DNA from: Sphingomonas sp. HITSZ_GF
Lineage (GTDB): Bacteria > Pseudomonadota > Alphaproteobacteria > Sphingomonadales > Sphingomonadaceae
DNA length: 64,000 nucleotides
Assembly (NCBI RefSeq): GCF_029543155.1
Contig: NZ_JARQXA010000001.1
Location: 496,001 to 560,000, forward strand
Reading direction: 5' to 3'
Positions 51,041 to 58,962 of this stretch are shown in pieces. A program made the translations under genes and the position numbers. The stretch's first letter is position 1, and the number at the start of each line of letters is the position of its first letter. Below the pieces are notes generated by a model. It was not told the origin of the DNA. It was given only the letters and a program-made list of their open reading frames with translations, and did not search any database.

Positions 51041-52987
51041 TTAGAAAGCGACGCGCACGCCGCCATAGCCGGCGACGCCCGGCGTCGCGAAGCTGAACAC
51101 TTCCTCGTACTTCGCGTCGAACAGGTTCTCGACCCGGCCGAACACCGACACGCCCTTGCGCACTTCATATTGCGCGTTGAGGTTCACCAGCGTGTACGGC
51201 TTGAGCGAGACCCGCACCGGGATGTAGCTCGGGTCGATATAGGCGACGTCGTCGATGCGGCCGTTATAGCGCACCGTCAGCGTGCCCGAAAAGCGCTCGT
51301 CCTTGCTGAACAGCGTCGCGTTGAAGCTGGCGATGTCGCCCGGACGGCGCACCTCGGTCACGCCGTCTTCCTTGGCAGTGAGGTGGGTGTAAGCCGCGTC
51401 GAGGCGGATCTGGCGGATCGGCCGGACATTGGCGAACACTTCGACGCCGTGCTGCTTGGATTCGGTCGCGCGGTTCGCCGGCGTGGCGACATAGAGCGGC
51501 GCCGGATAGGCGGTGTAGATCTCGTCCTTCAGCGTCGAATCGAACCAGGTCGCCCCGATGGTGGCGGCGCCGCCCAGGAAGCTCTGGTCGATCCCGGCTT
51601 CCCAGCCTTCCGACTTCTCCGGCTTCAGGTTCGGGTTGCCGATATATTTGCCGTCCGAATAGCCATAGAGCTCGTAATAGCCCGGGTTCTTCACGCCGGT
51701 GCCATAGGCGGCATGGATCCGCGTGTCGGTCGGCAGCCGATAGCCGGCCTGGACGCGCCAGGTGGTCGTGTCCGCGAAGCGGTTGTTGTCGTCGTAGCGG
51801 ATCGAGGCGCCGCCGGTGAAGGCGCCCGCGGTCAGCTCATACTGGCCGACCAGGCCGAGATTGTCGGTGGTGCGCTTGCCGGTGAAGGCATCATAGGGCG
51901 AACCGCTCGACGGCGTGGTGTTGCGGAACTGCTCGCGCTCCCAGTCGACCGCGCCGGTGATGCGGTGGCTGATCGCGTCGGTGCCGAAGCGGAAGCTCGA
52001 CACGAACGAGCCCTTGTAGCGCTGGCCCTTGTCGCCATAGCTCACGCCGAAGGTCGTGAGGCCGGTGCGCGTGGTGTCGCTGAACTGGCCGGTGAGCGTG
52101 TTGGTCCAGCGGCCGTCGAGCGCAGTCAGCTCGGCCGAGAGCAGACCGTAAAAGGCATCGTTCGAGAAGCGCGTGCCCGGCGTGTCGACGGTGTAGCCGA
52201 AGGTGGGGCTCGTCGGATCGGCGTCGCTGTCGTTGCTCTCGGCGTTGGTGTAGCTGTAGCGCAGCACGCCGGTCAGCTTGAAATTGTCGCTCGGCTTCCA
52301 GTTCACCTTGGCGCTGGTGCCGACATTGTCCGAGCTGATGTCACGGCTGCCGCCGCGCGCGGTGGGGTAGCCCTTGGTGTGATACCAGGTGCCCGAGACC
52401 GCATAGTCGAACGTATCCGAGTTGCCGGCCATGCGCGTGGCGGCACTCACCGTGCCGAACGAGCCGCCCTCGGCGCGAACGCTGAAGCCCGGAGCCTCGG
52501 CGCCGGTCAGGGTGATGTAGTTGATCACGCCGCCGATCGCGTCCGAGCCGTAGAGCGAGCTCTGCTGGCCGCGCAGCACTTCGATGCGGGCATTGGGGTC
52601 GGCGATCAGCGTGCCGAAATCATATTCGCCATAATAGGGATCGGCAGCCTCGATGCCGTCGATCAGGACGAGGACGTGGTTGCTCTCCGAGCCGCGGATG
52701 CGCACCTGGGTCTGCGCGCCGATCGCGCCGACGCGGCTGACCGAGAGGCCCGGCACGTCGCGCAGCACGTCGGAGACGATGCGGGTCTGGCGCTGGTCGA
52801 GCGCTTCGCTGTCGATCACGGTGACCGAGGCGGGCAGGTCCTTCACTTCGACGCCTTCGCCCGAGCGTGACGCGGTGACGACGATCTGGTCCTGCGCGTC
52901 GGTGGCCGGCGCCTGGCTGTCGGTCTGGGCGAAGGCCGGCGTGGCGGCGGCGATCGCGATCAGCGAAACGAAACTGGTCTTCAACAT
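51041..52987 (-). CDS. btuB: TonB-dependent outer-membrane receptor, BtuB-like (cobalamin)
   Basis: A 648-residue receptor with a signal peptide (MLKTSFVSLIAIAAATPAFA). The TonB box region is DQIVVTASRSGEG (about residue 33-45). The plug domain (about 50-160) has LRDVPGLSVSRVGAIGAQTQ, VRIRGSESNHVLVLIDGIE and IEVLRGQQSSLYGSDAIGG. The 22-strand barrel ends with GVRVAF. Size, the DGIEAADPYYGEYDF segment and a cobalamin riboswitch directly upstream point to vitamin B12 or a related corrinoid as substrate. GGGGGGAAT precedes the ATG. Confidence 0.92.
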   Translation of the reverse strand: MLKTSFVSLIAIAAATPAFAQTDSQAPATDAQDQIVVTASRSGEGVEVKDLPASVTVIDSEALDQRQTRIVSDVLRDVPGLSVSRVGAIGAQTQVRIRGSESNHVLVLIDGIEAADPYYGEYDFGTLIADPNARIEVLRGQQSSLYGSDAIGGVINYITLTGAEAPGFSVRAEGGSFGTVSAATRMAGNSDTFDYAVSGTWYHTKGYPTARGGSRDISSDNVGTSAKVNWKPSDNFKLTGVLRYSYTNAESNDSDADPTSPTFGYTVDTPGTRFSNDAFYGLLSAELTALDGRWTNTLTGQFSDTTRTGLTTFGVSYGDKGQRYKGSFVSSFRFGTDAISHRITGAVDWEREQFRNTTPSSGSPYDAFTGKRTTDNLGLVGQYELTAGAFTGGASIRYDDNNRFADTTTWRVQAGYRLPTDTRIHAAYGTGVKNPGYYELYGYSDGKYIGNPNLKPEKSEGWEAGIDQSFLGGAATIGATWFDSTLKDEIYTAYPAPLYVATPANRATESKQHGVEVFANVRPIRQIRLDAAYTHLTAKEDGVTEVRRPGDIASFNATLFSKDERFSGTLTVRYNGRIDDVAYIDPSYIPVRVSLKPYTLVNLNAQYEVRKGVSVFGRVENLFDAKYEEVFSFATPGVAGYGGVRVAF

Positions 52988-53466
52988 GGGTATTCCCCCC
53001 GCGCCGGATGCAACGAGGGCCGGGTCCTGCCGTACGCGGATCGCGAACGACCGGTGCATACGTGGCGGCGGGCGCTTGGTCGCCTGGCACGCAGCACCGA
53101 AGCGGCCCCGGCCGCTTGGTCGTCGCTCAGACGGAGAAATACCGTGCCGTGACCAACCCCTGGATCATGGCAAGAGCGACCGGTGCGCTGGCAGGTCTCC
53201 TGGCTCGCGGGTCGTCGCGCGATGCACGGCCTTCCCGGATCGCAGATCCAGTGGCCGCTCCCTCGGAAAAGGGGAGCAAGTGCAGTGCGCTCGCCGCTTA
53301 CAGTTGCAGGGACAGCCGCGGATTTGGACGGAAAACCCGTCCGCACCGCATTCCCGTTTTAAGCCCCTTGCGGGGCACCGGCGCGATCATTCGAGGGCAA
53401 GCCCTCGAGCGGGGCCCATAGCGGAATGGCGCGCGGGTGCAATCGGGATTTGCGTGCCGCCGCAGC
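52988..53466. other. 479-base leader and intergenic region upstream of btuB
   Basis: Between btuB and merR. It holds the cobalamin riboswitch (about 53178-53385) and, between it and the btuB start, about 190 bases of untranslated leader with no clear ORF. From 53386 to 53466 I see only a short stem (CCTCGAGGGCTTGCCCTCGA-like, around 53391-53413) that may belong to the transcript's 5' end; no gene is supported. Confidence 0.7.
53178..53385 (-). ncRNA. Cobalamin (B12) riboswitch
   Basis: Read on the minus strand, the conserved blocks occur in the right order: GGTGCCCCGCAAGGGG near 53381, then GGGAATGCGGTGCGG, CCGCGGCTGTCCCTGCAACT, GTAAGCGGCGAGC, GCCACTGG ... GGGAAGGCC, and the closing GAGCCAGGAGACCTGCC at about 53190-53206. 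These are the hallmarks of the AdoCbl riboswitch, including the B12 box. It should switch off the btuB-like gene when cobalamin is plentiful, by termination or by hiding the ribosome site. Confidence 0.95.
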
Positions 53467-53856
53467 CTATCGGGGCAAAAGCGCTTCGATGATCCTGCAA
53501 TCGGCGATCGTTTCGCGCGCGCAGGCATCGAGCCGCAGCACGAGTTCGCTGCGCAGCGCCTGCAGATCCGCCAGCTTGCGATCGATCGCATCGACATGCG
53601 CCTGGGCAAGAGCGTCCACCGCGCAGCATGGTGCCCCGCGATCATCGGCGAGGCGAAGCAGCGCGCGCACCTGATCGAGCGTGAAGCCCAGGTCGCGCGA
53701 GCGGCGGATGAAGGACAGCCGATCCAGATGGGCGCTCTCGTAGATGCGATAATTGCCGCCATTGCGGGCAGGCGCGGGGAGTAGCCCCTCTGCCTCGTAA
53801 TAGCGGATCGTCTCCACCCTGGTGCCGGTGGCGCGGGCAAGGTCGCCGATCTTCAT
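53467..53856 (-). CDS. MerR-family metal-responsive regulator (CadR/PbrR/ZntR-like)
   Basis: A 129-residue regulator. The winged-helix domain has MKIGDLARATGTRVETIRYY and EGLLPAPARNGGNYRIY. The metal site residues of the Cd/Pb/Zn group are present: Cys77 (GAPCCAVD, with an extra Cys78), Cys112 (LDACARE) and Cys120 (IADCRIIEALL). The His-rich tail of CadR is missing. It is divergent from the efflux genes and has a fitting operator at 53862-53882. Start at 53856, as upstream residues do not belong to the domain. Confidence 0.93.
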   Translation of the reverse strand: MKIGDLARATGTRVETIRYYEAEGLLPAPARNGGNYRIYESAHLDRLSFIRRSRDLGFTLDQVRALLRLADDRGAPCCAVDALAQAHVDAIDRKLADLQALRSELVLRLDACARETIADCRIIEALLPR

Positions 53857-53858
53857 CC

Positions 53859-53889
53859 TTGACCCTATAGCCACTTCAGGGTGCAGAGG
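53859..53889 (+). promoter_or_regulatory. MerR-type promoter/operator of the metal-efflux genes
   Basis: TTGACC (53859-53864), a 19-base spacer, and a poor -10 element near CAGAGG (53884-53889). Within the spacer is the dyad ACCCTATAG-CCA-CTTCAGGGT (53862-53882; seven of nine arm bases match). The overlong spacer and the ACCCT ... AGGGT arms are the signature of promoters activated by DNA untwisting through MerR, CadR and PbrR. It begins three bases before the merR start codon. Confidence 0.8.
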
Positions 53890-53921
53890 TCGAGCCACAG
53901 GGTTCGACTCAGGTGGTGGCA

Positions 53922-54311
53922 ATGGCTGGTGATCGGCGTGCAATGACAATGCGATCCTCCGCGGCTATGCCTGCGTCCATGCTCCGCCGGGCCTGGATAC
54001 TGCTTCTTTGCCTGCTGGCGTCGTCGCTGATGGCGACGGCGACCGTCCACGCGCAAGAGAATTATGGTGCGGCCAGCGTTTCCTGCGAGGGCGCCGCGCA
54101 TGCCGAGGGCGATGCCGATCAGGTTCCCGCCGACGGCGATCAGCCGTTCCCGCATCATCATGCGACATGCCACGGGCACGGGCTTTCCGCCGCCATTGCC
54201 CTCGCGGCGTTTCCGCCGGTCACGCGCGTCCGCGCGCTTCCGCGGGCTCCCGGGGCATCGGCACTGGCGGAGCGCATGGTCGGCCCGGCGCTCGAGCCGC
54301 CGCGCAGCTGA
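53922..54311 (+). CDS. Small secreted His-rich protein at the head of the efflux operon
   Basis: A 129-residue protein with a hydrophobic segment (RRAWILLLCLLASSLMATATVHAQ; core WILLLCLLASSLMATA) acting as signal peptide, with cleavage after VHA. The mature part has a possible metal-binding cluster PHHHATCHGHG (about residue 71-81) and one further Cys. I do not recognise the family; by place it resembles CzcI, a small periplasmic protein in czc operons, but the sequence does not prove this. I chose the ATG at 53922 because AGGTGG lies five bases upstream; ATGs at 53943 and 53979 are alternatives. Confidence 0.62.
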   Translation: MAGDRRAMTMRSSAAMPASMLRRAWILLLCLLASSLMATATVHAQENYGAASVSCEGAAHAEGDADQVPADGDQPFPHHHATCHGHGLSAAIALAAFPPVTRVRALPRAPGASALAERMVGPALEPPRS

Positions 54312-54389
54312 TTCCTGGGGCCACCGGCCCGTCGCCCATCCTCATTGGCTCGACCGGCTAGAAATTTCCGCCGGTCCAGGAAGATATCC

Positions 54390-55538
54390 ATGCATCTCAA
54401 ATTCGCGGCCCTGCCGTTCCTTGTCGTCCTCGCTGCCTGCGGTAGCGCCGGGCAAGACCCCGATCCCACGGGAAATCACCCCGAGGCTGTCGCCCGCCAT
54501 GGAGCGGAAGGCACGGTCACGCTGACGCCCCAACAGATCGCCACCGCCGGCATCGAGCTCACCCGGCCGAGCATCGGCGGCAGCGGCGGAGCAATCGAGT
54601 TGCCCGCGACGATCGATAGCGATCCCGATCGCACGCGCGTGGTCGCCGCGCCGATCGAGGGCAGGGTGATCGCACTCACCCGCAATCTGGGCGATTTCGT
54701 CCGCCGCGGCGAGACGCTGGCGATCCTCGAAAGCCGTGCCGCCGCCGATCTGCAGGCCGAGGTAGAGCGCGCGCGCTCGCGCCTGAACCTCGCCCGGGTG
54801 ACGCTCGATCGCGACGAAGCACTGTACCGGCGCGGCTTCCGGCCGCTGAGCCAGGTCCAGATCTCGCGCGCCGATTTCGAGCAGGCGGAGACCGGCCTGC
54901 GGCTCGCCCGTCAGCAGCTCGCCGCCTCCGGCGTGCGCGGGGGCAGCCTAAATCGCATCGTCGTCACCGCGCCGATCGCGGGCCGCATCGTCTCTCGCAG
55001 CGCCACGCTGGGGCAGGTGTTCATGGCCGATGCGGCGGACACCGAGTTGTTTCGTGTAACGGACACCGGCCAGCTCAACGTCGTGCTGGCGCTGTCGCCG
55101 GCGGATGCGGCACGGGTAAAGCCGGGCAGCCCGGTGGCGGTCACCGCGCCCGGGCGGCGTGCCACCGCAACGCTTCGCTTCCTGTCGCCGGCGCTCGATC
55201 CGCAGACGCGGCTGGTGCGTGCCATGGCTTCGCTCGACAATCGTGCCGGCACCTGGCGGGTGGGGGAGAGCGTCAGCGCAGCGGTTCAGCTTCCCGGCGG
55301 CAGTGGCGATGGCACGATCCGCGTACCGACCACTGCAGTGCAGACCGTCGAGGGCAGGACGGTCGTGTTCGTCCGCACCGATGCTGGCTTCCGCGCCGTA
55401 CCGGTCCGGCTTGGGCGGCAGGATGGGGGTGCCGTGGTCGTGACTGGCGGGCTCACCGGACGCGAGCAAATCGCCGCGACGAACAGCTTCACGCTCAAGT
55501 CCGCGCTCGGCGCATCCGAAGCCGGGCACGAGGACTGA
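54390..55538 (+). CDS. czcB: RND efflux periplasmic adaptor, CzcB-like
   Basis: A 382-residue membrane-fusion lipoprotein: MHLKFAALPFLVVLAACGS has a lipobox LAAC. The body shows a barrel-sandwich (biotinyl-lipoyl-like) domain with VVAAPIEGRVIALTRNLGDF (about residue 85-105), an alpha hairpin (about 115-185), TAPIAGRIVSRSATLGQVF, and the beta-barrel region to the end. It links the inner-membrane pump to an outer-membrane channel. It lacks the extra metal-binding domains of some CzcB. AGGAAG precedes the ATG. czcA follows after three bases. Confidence 0.9.
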   Translation: MHLKFAALPFLVVLAACGSAGQDPDPTGNHPEAVARHGAEGTVTLTPQQIATAGIELTRPSIGGSGGAIELPATIDSDPDRTRVVAAPIEGRVIALTRNLGDFVRRGETLAILESRAAADLQAEVERARSRLNLARVTLDRDEALYRRGFRPLSQVQISRADFEQAETGLRLARQQLAASGVRGGSLNRIVVTAPIAGRIVSRSATLGQVFMADAADTELFRVTDTGQLNVVLALSPADAARVKPGSPVAVTAPGRRATATLRFLSPALDPQTRLVRAMASLDNRAGTWRVGESVSAAVQLPGGSGDGTIRVPTTAVQTVEGRTVVFVRTDAGFRAVPVRLGRQDGGAVVVTGGLTGREQIAATNSFTLKSALGASEAGHED

Positions 55539-55541
55539 CCA

Positions 55542-58500
55542 ATGATCGGCCATATCGTCACCTGGGCAGTCGACAGGCGCTGGCTCGTCCTGCTGCTCAC
55601 CGCTGTTGCCGCGCTCGTCGGTGCCGCCAGCCTCTGGCGGCTGCCGATCGACGCGGTTCCCGATATCACCAACAACCAGGTGCAGGTGAATGTCCTCGCG
55701 CCGGCGCTGTCGCCCGAGTTGATCGAGAAACAGGTCGCTTTTCCGATCGAAACTGCGCTGGCCGGCATCAAGGGGCTGGAGAGCACACGCTCGCTGAGCC
55801 GCAACGGCTTCGTACAGGTCACCGCAGTGTTCAGCGATTCGACCGACATCTATTTCGCCCGCCAGCAGGTGCAGGAGCGACTGATCGCGGCCGAGGAGAG
55901 CCTGCCCTCCGGCGTACGGCCCGAGATGGGGCCGATCGCCACCGGCCTAGGCGAAGTCTATATCTGGACATTGCGCTATGCCGAACGTGGCCATGCCCAG
56001 CATCGGCTCGGCGAGCCCGGGCTCCAGCCCGACGGCAGCTACATCACGCCCGAGGGCGACCGGCTGGCCAGCGAGGCAGGCAAGGCGACCTATCTCCACA
56101 CCGTCCAGGACTGGATCGTCGCGCCGCAGATCAAGGCGGTGGAGGGTGTGGCCGGTGTGGATTCGCTCGGCGGCCATGAGAAGGAATATCTCGTTGTCCC
56201 CGATGCCCAGCGGCTGGCGGCGCTTCGGCTGTCGCTCACCGATCTGGCGGCGGCGCTCGAACGCAACAACGTCGCCACAGGCGGCGGCACGGTGAACCGC
56301 AACGGCGAAGGCCTGGCGGTGCGCGCCGATGCCCGCATCCGCAGCCTCGCCCAGCTTCGCGACCGGGTGATCGCGACGCGCGATGGCGTGCCGATCACGC
56401 TCGGCCAGGTCGCAGACGTGCGGCTGGGGCAGGGTGTCCGCATGGGTTCGGGTTCCGAGAATGGCCGCGAAGTGATCACCGGCACGGCGATCATGCGGAT
56501 CGGCGAAAACAGCCGTACTGTATCCTCAGGCGTCGATGCCAGGCTCAAGGCGATCGGCCCCGCGTTGCCGCGCGACATCGTCATCGAACCCGTGCTCGAT
56601 CGCACCCGCCTCGTCGATGCGACGATCGCGACCGTCGTGCGCAACCTGTCCGAAGGCGCGCTGCTGGTGATCGCGGTGCTGTTCCTGCTGCTCGGCAACC
56701 TCCGCGCAGCGCTGATCGCGGCCCTGGTCATTCCGATCACGATGCTGATGACCAGCTTCGGGATGTTGCGGGTCGGCGTTTCGGCCAACCTGATGAGCCT
56801 CGGCGCGCTTGATTTCGGGCTGATCGTCGACGGCGCGGTGATCATCGTCGAGAACGCCCTGCGGCGCATCGCCGAGCGCCAGCAGGAGGAGGGGCGCCCG
56901 CTGCTGTTGCCGGAGCGGCTCGAGGTGGTTGCAGCCGCCGCGCGCGAGATGATCCGCCCCTCGGTCTATGGCCAGGCGATCGTCATCCTCGTCTACGTGC
57001 CGCTGCTCACCCTGAGCGGGGTGGAGGGGCGCACCTTCGAGCCGATGGCGCTCACCTTGATCCTCGCGCTGGCCTGTGCCTTCCTCCTGTCGCTCACCTT
57101 CGTGCCCGCTGCGATCGCCTGCCTGCTCTCGCGTCCGGTGGAGGAGAAGGAGAACCGCATCCTCGCCTGGCTCCGCCGCCGCTACGAGCCGGGGCTGGAC
57201 GGGGCCCTGCGCAAGCCCCGTACCGTCATCGGCGTCGCGATCGGCACGGCGGCGCTGGGCGGTGCCGCGTTCCTGGCGCTCGGTCAGGAATTCCTGCCCC
57301 AGCTCGACGAAGGCGATGTGCTGGTTTCCGCCTTCCGCGTGCCCGGCACCTCGGTCGAGCAGAGCCAGAAGATGCAGTTCCAGATAGAGAAGGCGCTGCA
57401 CGGCATGCCGGAGATCCGCACGGTGTTCTCGCGTACCGGCACGGCCGAGGTCGCTTCCGATCCGATGCCGCCCAACGCCACCGATACCTTCATCATGCTC
57501 AAGGACCGCAAGGAGTGGCCGAACCCGTCCGAGCCGAAGTCCGCGCTGGTCGAACGGATCGAGGCGCGGCTCGCGACGGTCCCCGGTCATGCCTATGAGG
57601 TGACCCAGCCGATCCAGATGCGCTTCAACGAGCTGATCGCCGGCGTACGCTCCGATGTGGCGATCAAGATCTTCGGCGAGGATTTTGCCGAGATGAACGC
57701 CACTGCCGAACGCATCGCCACAGTGCTGCGTCGCACGGCGGGCGCAGCGGACGTCAAGGTCGAGCAGACCGAAGGCCTGCCGATGCTCGACATCGCCTAT
57801 GCCCAGGACCGCGCCGCGGTCGTCGGCGTCAGCGCACAGGATGTCGCCGATACCGTGGCGATCGCCGTCGGCGGGCGCGAGGCGGGACGGATATTCGAAG
57901 GCGACCGCAGCTTCCCGGTGGTGATCCGCCTCGACGACGCGTCGCGGGCCGATATCGATACGCTCGGCCAGACTCCGGTGCCGACGCCCGCCGGCGGCTT
58001 CGTGCCGCTCGCCTCGGTCGCCGATATCCGGCTGGCCGAGGGGCCGAACCAGATCAGCCGCGAGAATGGCAAGCGGCGCGTCGTCGTCCAGGCGAATGTC
58101 CGCGGTCGCGATGTCGCGAGCGTTGTCGGCGATGCCCGGGCCGCGATCGCCCGCGAGGTCCAGCTCCCCGCCGGCACCTGGCTCGAATGGGGCGGGCAGT
58201 TCGAGAACCTCGCCTCGGCACGCGACCGGCTGATGCTGGTGGTGCCGGGTTGCTTCGCGCTGATCCTGCTGCTGTTGTTCGGCGCGCTCGGCAACATTCG
58301 CGATGCCGCGATCGTGTTCACCGGCGTGCCGCTCGCGCTGGTGGGCGGCGTGCTGGCGCTGCTGCTCAGGGGCATGCCTTTTTCGATCTCCGCCGCGGTG
58401 GGATTCATCGCCCTGTCAGGCATCGCGGTGCTCAACGGACTCGTCATGCTCACGGCGATCCAGCAGCTCGCCGCGCAAGGCCGCGGCCGCGCCGCCGCGG

Positions 58501-58715
58501 CGCGGGAAGGGGCGCTCGCCCGGCTGCGGCCCGTCGCGATGACTGCGCTCGTGGCGAGCCTCGGCTTCGTCCCGATGGCGCTGGGACACGGCGCGGGCGC
58601 CGAAGTGCAGAAGCCGCTGGCGACGGTGGTGATTGGCGGGCTGATCAGCGCGACGCTGTTGACGCTGTTTGTGCTGCCGACGCTCTATGCGAAATTCGGC
58701 CGCGTGCCGGCCTAG
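55542..58715 (+). CDS. czcA: Heavy-metal efflux RND pump, CzcA-like
   Basis: A 1057-residue inner-membrane proton/metal antiporter of the HME-RND family with 12 membrane helices and two large periplasmic loops. The helix-4 signature is LGALDFGLIVDGAVIIVENA (about residue 419-438), with the DFG...DGA pattern of the divalent-metal (Co/Zn/Cd/Ni) pumps and not the Cu/Ag type. Other blocks: WRLPIDAVPDITNNQVQVN, ATGLGEVYIWTL, GQEFLPQLDEGDV and GFIALSGIAVLNGLVML. No outer-membrane factor gene (czcC) is found in this locus. Confidence 0.95.
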   Translation: MIGHIVTWAVDRRWLVLLLTAVAALVGAASLWRLPIDAVPDITNNQVQVNVLAPALSPELIEKQVAFPIETALAGIKGLESTRSLSRNGFVQVTAVFSDSTDIYFARQQVQERLIAAEESLPSGVRPEMGPIATGLGEVYIWTLRYAERGHAQHRLGEPGLQPDGSYITPEGDRLASEAGKATYLHTVQDWIVAPQIKAVEGVAGVDSLGGHEKEYLVVPDAQRLAALRLSLTDLAAALERNNVATGGGTVNRNGEGLAVRADARIRSLAQLRDRVIATRDGVPITLGQVADVRLGQGVRMGSGSENGREVITGTAIMRIGENSRTVSSGVDARLKAIGPALPRDIVIEPVLDRTRLVDATIATVVRNLSEGALLVIAVLFLLLGNLRAALIAALVIPITMLMTSFGMLRVGVSANLMSLGALDFGLIVDGAVIIVENALRRIAERQQEEGRPLLLPERLEVVAAAAREMIRPSVYGQAIVILVYVPLLTLSGVEGRTFEPMALTLILALACAFLLSLTFVPAAIACLLSRPVEEKENRILAWLRRRYEPGLDGALRKPRTVIGVAIGTAALGGAAFLALGQEFLPQLDEGDVLVSAFRVPGTSVEQSQKMQFQIEKALHGMPEIRTVFSRTGTAEVASDPMPPNATDTFIMLKDRKEWPNPSEPKSALVERIEARLATVPGHAYEVTQPIQMRFNELIAGVRSDVAIKIFGEDFAEMNATAERIATVLRRTAGAADVKVEQTEGLPMLDIAYAQDRAAVVGVSAQDVADTVAIAVGGREAGRIFEGDRSFPVVIRLDDASRADIDTLGQTPVPTPAGGFVPLASVADIRLAEGPNQISRENGKRRVVVQANVRGRDVASVVGDARAAIAREVQLPAGTWLEWGGQFENLASARDRLMLVVPGCFALILLLLFGALGNIRDAAIVFTGVPLALVGGVLALLLRGMPFSISAAVGFIALSGIAVLNGLVMLTAIQQLAAQGRGRAAAAREGALARLRPVAMTALVASLGFVPMALGHGAGAEVQKPLATVVIGGLISATLLTLFVLPTLYAKFGRVPA

Positions 58716-58785
58716 CCGAGATCCGGCAAGCGATGCCCGGCAATGCCGCGGCATCGCTTGCAGGGCGTCGGATCTGGGAGGGGAA
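58716..58785. other. Short gap between czcA and the island attachment site
   Basis: Seventy bases with a GC-rich imperfect stem around GATCCGGCAAGCGATGCCCGG and CGGCATCGCTTGC (58721-58770), which could end czcA transcription. Presumably this is the chromosomal sequence directly downstream of the original tRNA gene. Confidence 0.45.
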
Positions 58786-58830
58786 TGGTGGACGCACTAG
58801 GGCTCGAACCTAGGACCCGCTGATTAAGAG
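58786..58830 (-). other. 3' half of a tRNA-Lys gene: attachment-site core
   Basis: Read on the minus strand: CTCTTAATCAGCGGG (anticodon loop with CTT and 3' stem), TCCTAGGTTCGAGCCCTAG (complete T arm), then TGCGTCCACCA (acceptor 3' strand and CCA). No matching D arm or 5' anticodon stem follows on the right, so this is not a working tRNA. It is the part of a tRNA gene usually used as an attachment core by tyrosine integrases. The intact gene is expected at the other end of the element, beyond the window. Confidence 0.85.
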
Positions 58831-58962
58831 GCGAACCAAATAGGTTCCATTAAAAGTCACTGCGTCTTGATAACAAAGACTTACGTGTCATGCTGTCCCA
58901 ATCAATACCGCGCTATTTCGGTTAGTTTTTACCTAAGGTAGCGAAGGTGATGGGAGATTCAG

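Noticed and set aside
53386..53466. Second riboswitch or small RNA upstream of the cobalamin riboswitch
   Set aside because: Only one short stem is visible and merR begins its stop codon at 53467; no conserved motif supports another RNA.
58786..58863. Complete tRNA-Lys gene
   Set aside because: AGACGCA at 58861-58867 could pair with the acceptor 3' strand, but the sequence between has no D arm and the 5' anticodon stem (TTCGC) does not pair with TCAGC. I treat only the 3' 45 bases as tRNA-derived.
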